This document shows positions 4,702-5,805 of a stretch of 5,805 nt of DNA, piece after piece. Positions within the stretch are counted from its first letter, which is position 1. The number at the start of each line of letters is the position of its first letter. This DNA is from an uncultured Coriobacteriaceae bacterium (lineage in GTDB: Bacteria; Actinomycetota; Coriobacteriia; Coriobacteriales; Eggerthellaceae): NCBI GenBank assembly GCA_946623915.1, contig CAMORQ010000141.1, positions 1-5,805 on the forward strand, written 5' to 3'. The notes beneath the pieces are model-generated. The model had not been told where the DNA came from and did not search any database. It saw nothing but the letters and a program-made list of their open reading frames with translations. The position numbers and the translations under genes are program-made.

Positions 4702-5805
4702 ATGCTGCTTTGCGCCGAATATGTTCTTCCCATAACGTCCGAGCCTATCGAGGCGGGCGCGGTCCTTGTGCGCAATGGCAAAATTGCCGATATAGGCACG
4801 GCTTCCAACCTGCGCCTGCGCTATCCCGAAGAGGACACGCGCGATTTCGGTCAAGCTGCCCTGATCCCGGGGTTCGTGGACGTGCACACGCATCTTGAAT
4901 ACACCGCCATGCGCGGAATCGTGCACGATGTGCCTTACGTCACGTGGCTCATGCTCGTGAACAGCAAGGCCGCCTTGCTTACGCCGGCCGACTTGGAAAG
5001 TTCGGCGATGGTGGGCGGACTCGAAGGCCTTTCTGCCGGCATCACGTGCATGGCCGACATCACCCCTACGGGCTGGGCGCTTAATGCGTTGCAGGATCTG
5101 GGGTTGCGCGGTGTCATCTACCGCGAAGTCGGCGCTATGGACAAGCGGCGCGTGGACCATGCCATGAACGTGGCGAAAACCGATATCGAACGGTGGCAGG
5201 AACTGGTCGACCCCAGCCGTGTGGCGGTCGGTATCGCGCCGGCAGCGCTTTACACCTGCCATCCGTCCATTTTCAAGAAGATCGCCGAGTACGCATGCGA
5301 CACCCTGCCTGTCGCCATGCATGTGGCGGGCAGCCGCGAAGAATATCGCTTCATCCGCAACGGCACGAGCCCCTTTTCCGTGGACGCTCTGGCGGACGCG
5401 CGCGGATTCGTGGAGGTGCCGCCTTGGTTGCCAACGGGCGCGACACCGGTTAATTACGCGTTGAACTGGAGCGCGTTCGAAGTCGGCAACATGCTGGCCA
5501 TTCATTGCGTCCACGTGGACGACGACGACATCCAGAAGCTGCGCGAATACAACGTCGCGATAGGCGTGTGCCCGCGCTGCAACGCGCAATTGGGCATGGG
5601 TGTTGCGCCGGTCAGCGAATACCTGAAGGGAAACATGGTCCTCGGCTTGGGTACGGATTCGCCTGCGGCGACGGATTCCACCGACATGCTCGAAGAAATG
5701 CGCACTTGCATGCTGGTGCAGCGTTCGGTCAACGGCGACTACTTCCTCAGCGCCGATACGATGCTGGAAATGGCGACAATCGGCGGTGCGCGCGCCCTGC
5801 GCATG
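4702..5805 (+). CDS. Amidohydrolase of the MtaD/SsnA/MqnX-like group, 3' end outside the window
   Basis: The 368 residues seen are most of a metal-dependent amidohydrolase (family length about 420-450); the frame is still open at the window edge. The N-terminal beta-sandwich strand VLVRNGKIADIG leads into GFVDVHTHLEYTAMRG, with metal ligands H62 and H64. H207 lies in AMHVAGS, H268 in AIHCVHVDD and D319 in LGTDSPAATDSTDMLEEMR. CPRCN at 290-294 replaces the usual CPRSN or HPxSN. Related enzymes deaminate S-adenosylhomocysteine, methylthioadenosine, guanine or aminodeoxyfutalosine. Sitting 35 bases after menG makes a futalosine-pathway (menaquinone) deaminase, MqnX, conceivable. However, the deaminase motif H-x-x-E reads H-V-A-G here, so G210 stands where the catalytic Glu is expected. 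It may use another residue, perform a different hydrolysis or be inactive. The specific substrate is unknown. Confidence 0.8.
   Translation, partial: MLLCAEYVLPITSEPIEAGAVLVRNGKIADIGTASNLRLRYPEEDTRDFGQAALIPGFVDVHTHLEYTAMRGIVHDVPYVTWLMLVNSKAALLTPADLESSAMVGGLEGLSAGITCMADITPTGWALNALQDLGLRGVIYREVGAMDKRRVDHAMNVAKTDIERWQELVDPSRVAVGIAPAALYTCHPSIFKKIAEYACDTLPVAMHVAGSREEYRFIRNGTSPFSVDALADARGFVEVPPWLPTGATPVNYALNWSAFEVGNMLAIHCVHVDDDDIQKLREYNVAIGVCPRCNAQLGMGVAPVSEYLKGNMVLGLGTDSPAATDSTDMLEEMRTCMLVQRSVNGDYFLSADTMLEMATIGGARALRM

Noticed and set aside
4687..5589. 300-residue minus-strand frame opposite the amidohydrolase
   Set aside because: His/Arg/Val-rich shadow; the + strand carries the metal-binding motifs and a perfect ribosome binding site.

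Overview
The window looks like chromosomal DNA from a moderately GC-rich anaerobic actinobacterium. The best guess is the Coriobacteriia (Eggerthellales, for example a Slackia-, Adlercreutzia- or Eggerthella-like organism). This rests on gene content and style: tsaE, a single polypeptide carrying TsaB, RimI and TsaD, and a menaquinone methyltransferase. It is an inference that no database search has tested. All recognised genes lie on the + strand.

Layout. Positions 1-227 hold no recognisable gene, but do hold an inverted repeat and a -10-like box just before tsaE. Positions 228-692 encode TsaE, the ATPase of the tRNA t6A37 pathway. Positions 693-1388 hold a toxin-antitoxin remnant: a promoter with a strong palindromic operator (743-770), a Phd/YefM-type antitoxin (783 onward) and a RelE/ParE-like toxin (1099-1366) that is split over three reading frames. 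Positions 1389-3920 encode an 843-residue TsaB-RimI-TsaD fusion. Positions 3920-4666 encode a UbiE/MenG methyltransferase that overlaps the fusion stop by one base. Positions 4702-5805 encode the first 368 residues of an amidohydrolase that runs off the window.

How it fits together. TsaE, TsaB and TsaD are the bacterial proteins that transfer the threonylcarbamoyl group onto A37 of ANN-decoding tRNAs. TsaC/Sua5, which makes the threonylcarbamoyl-adenylate, is not in the window. RimI acetylates the N-terminus of ribosomal protein S18, and its gene often neighbours tsaB and tsaD. MenG performs the last methylation of menaquinone, so respiration genes trail the translation genes in the same run. 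The amidohydrolase could belong to the futalosine route to menaquinone, but it has Gly where the catalytic Glu of related deaminases is expected.

The main points to re-examine are the triple fusion, the decayed toxin-antitoxin module that separates tsaE from tsaB, the possibility that its surviving antitoxin and operator now control an essential tRNA-modification gene, and the missing Glu in the amidohydrolase.
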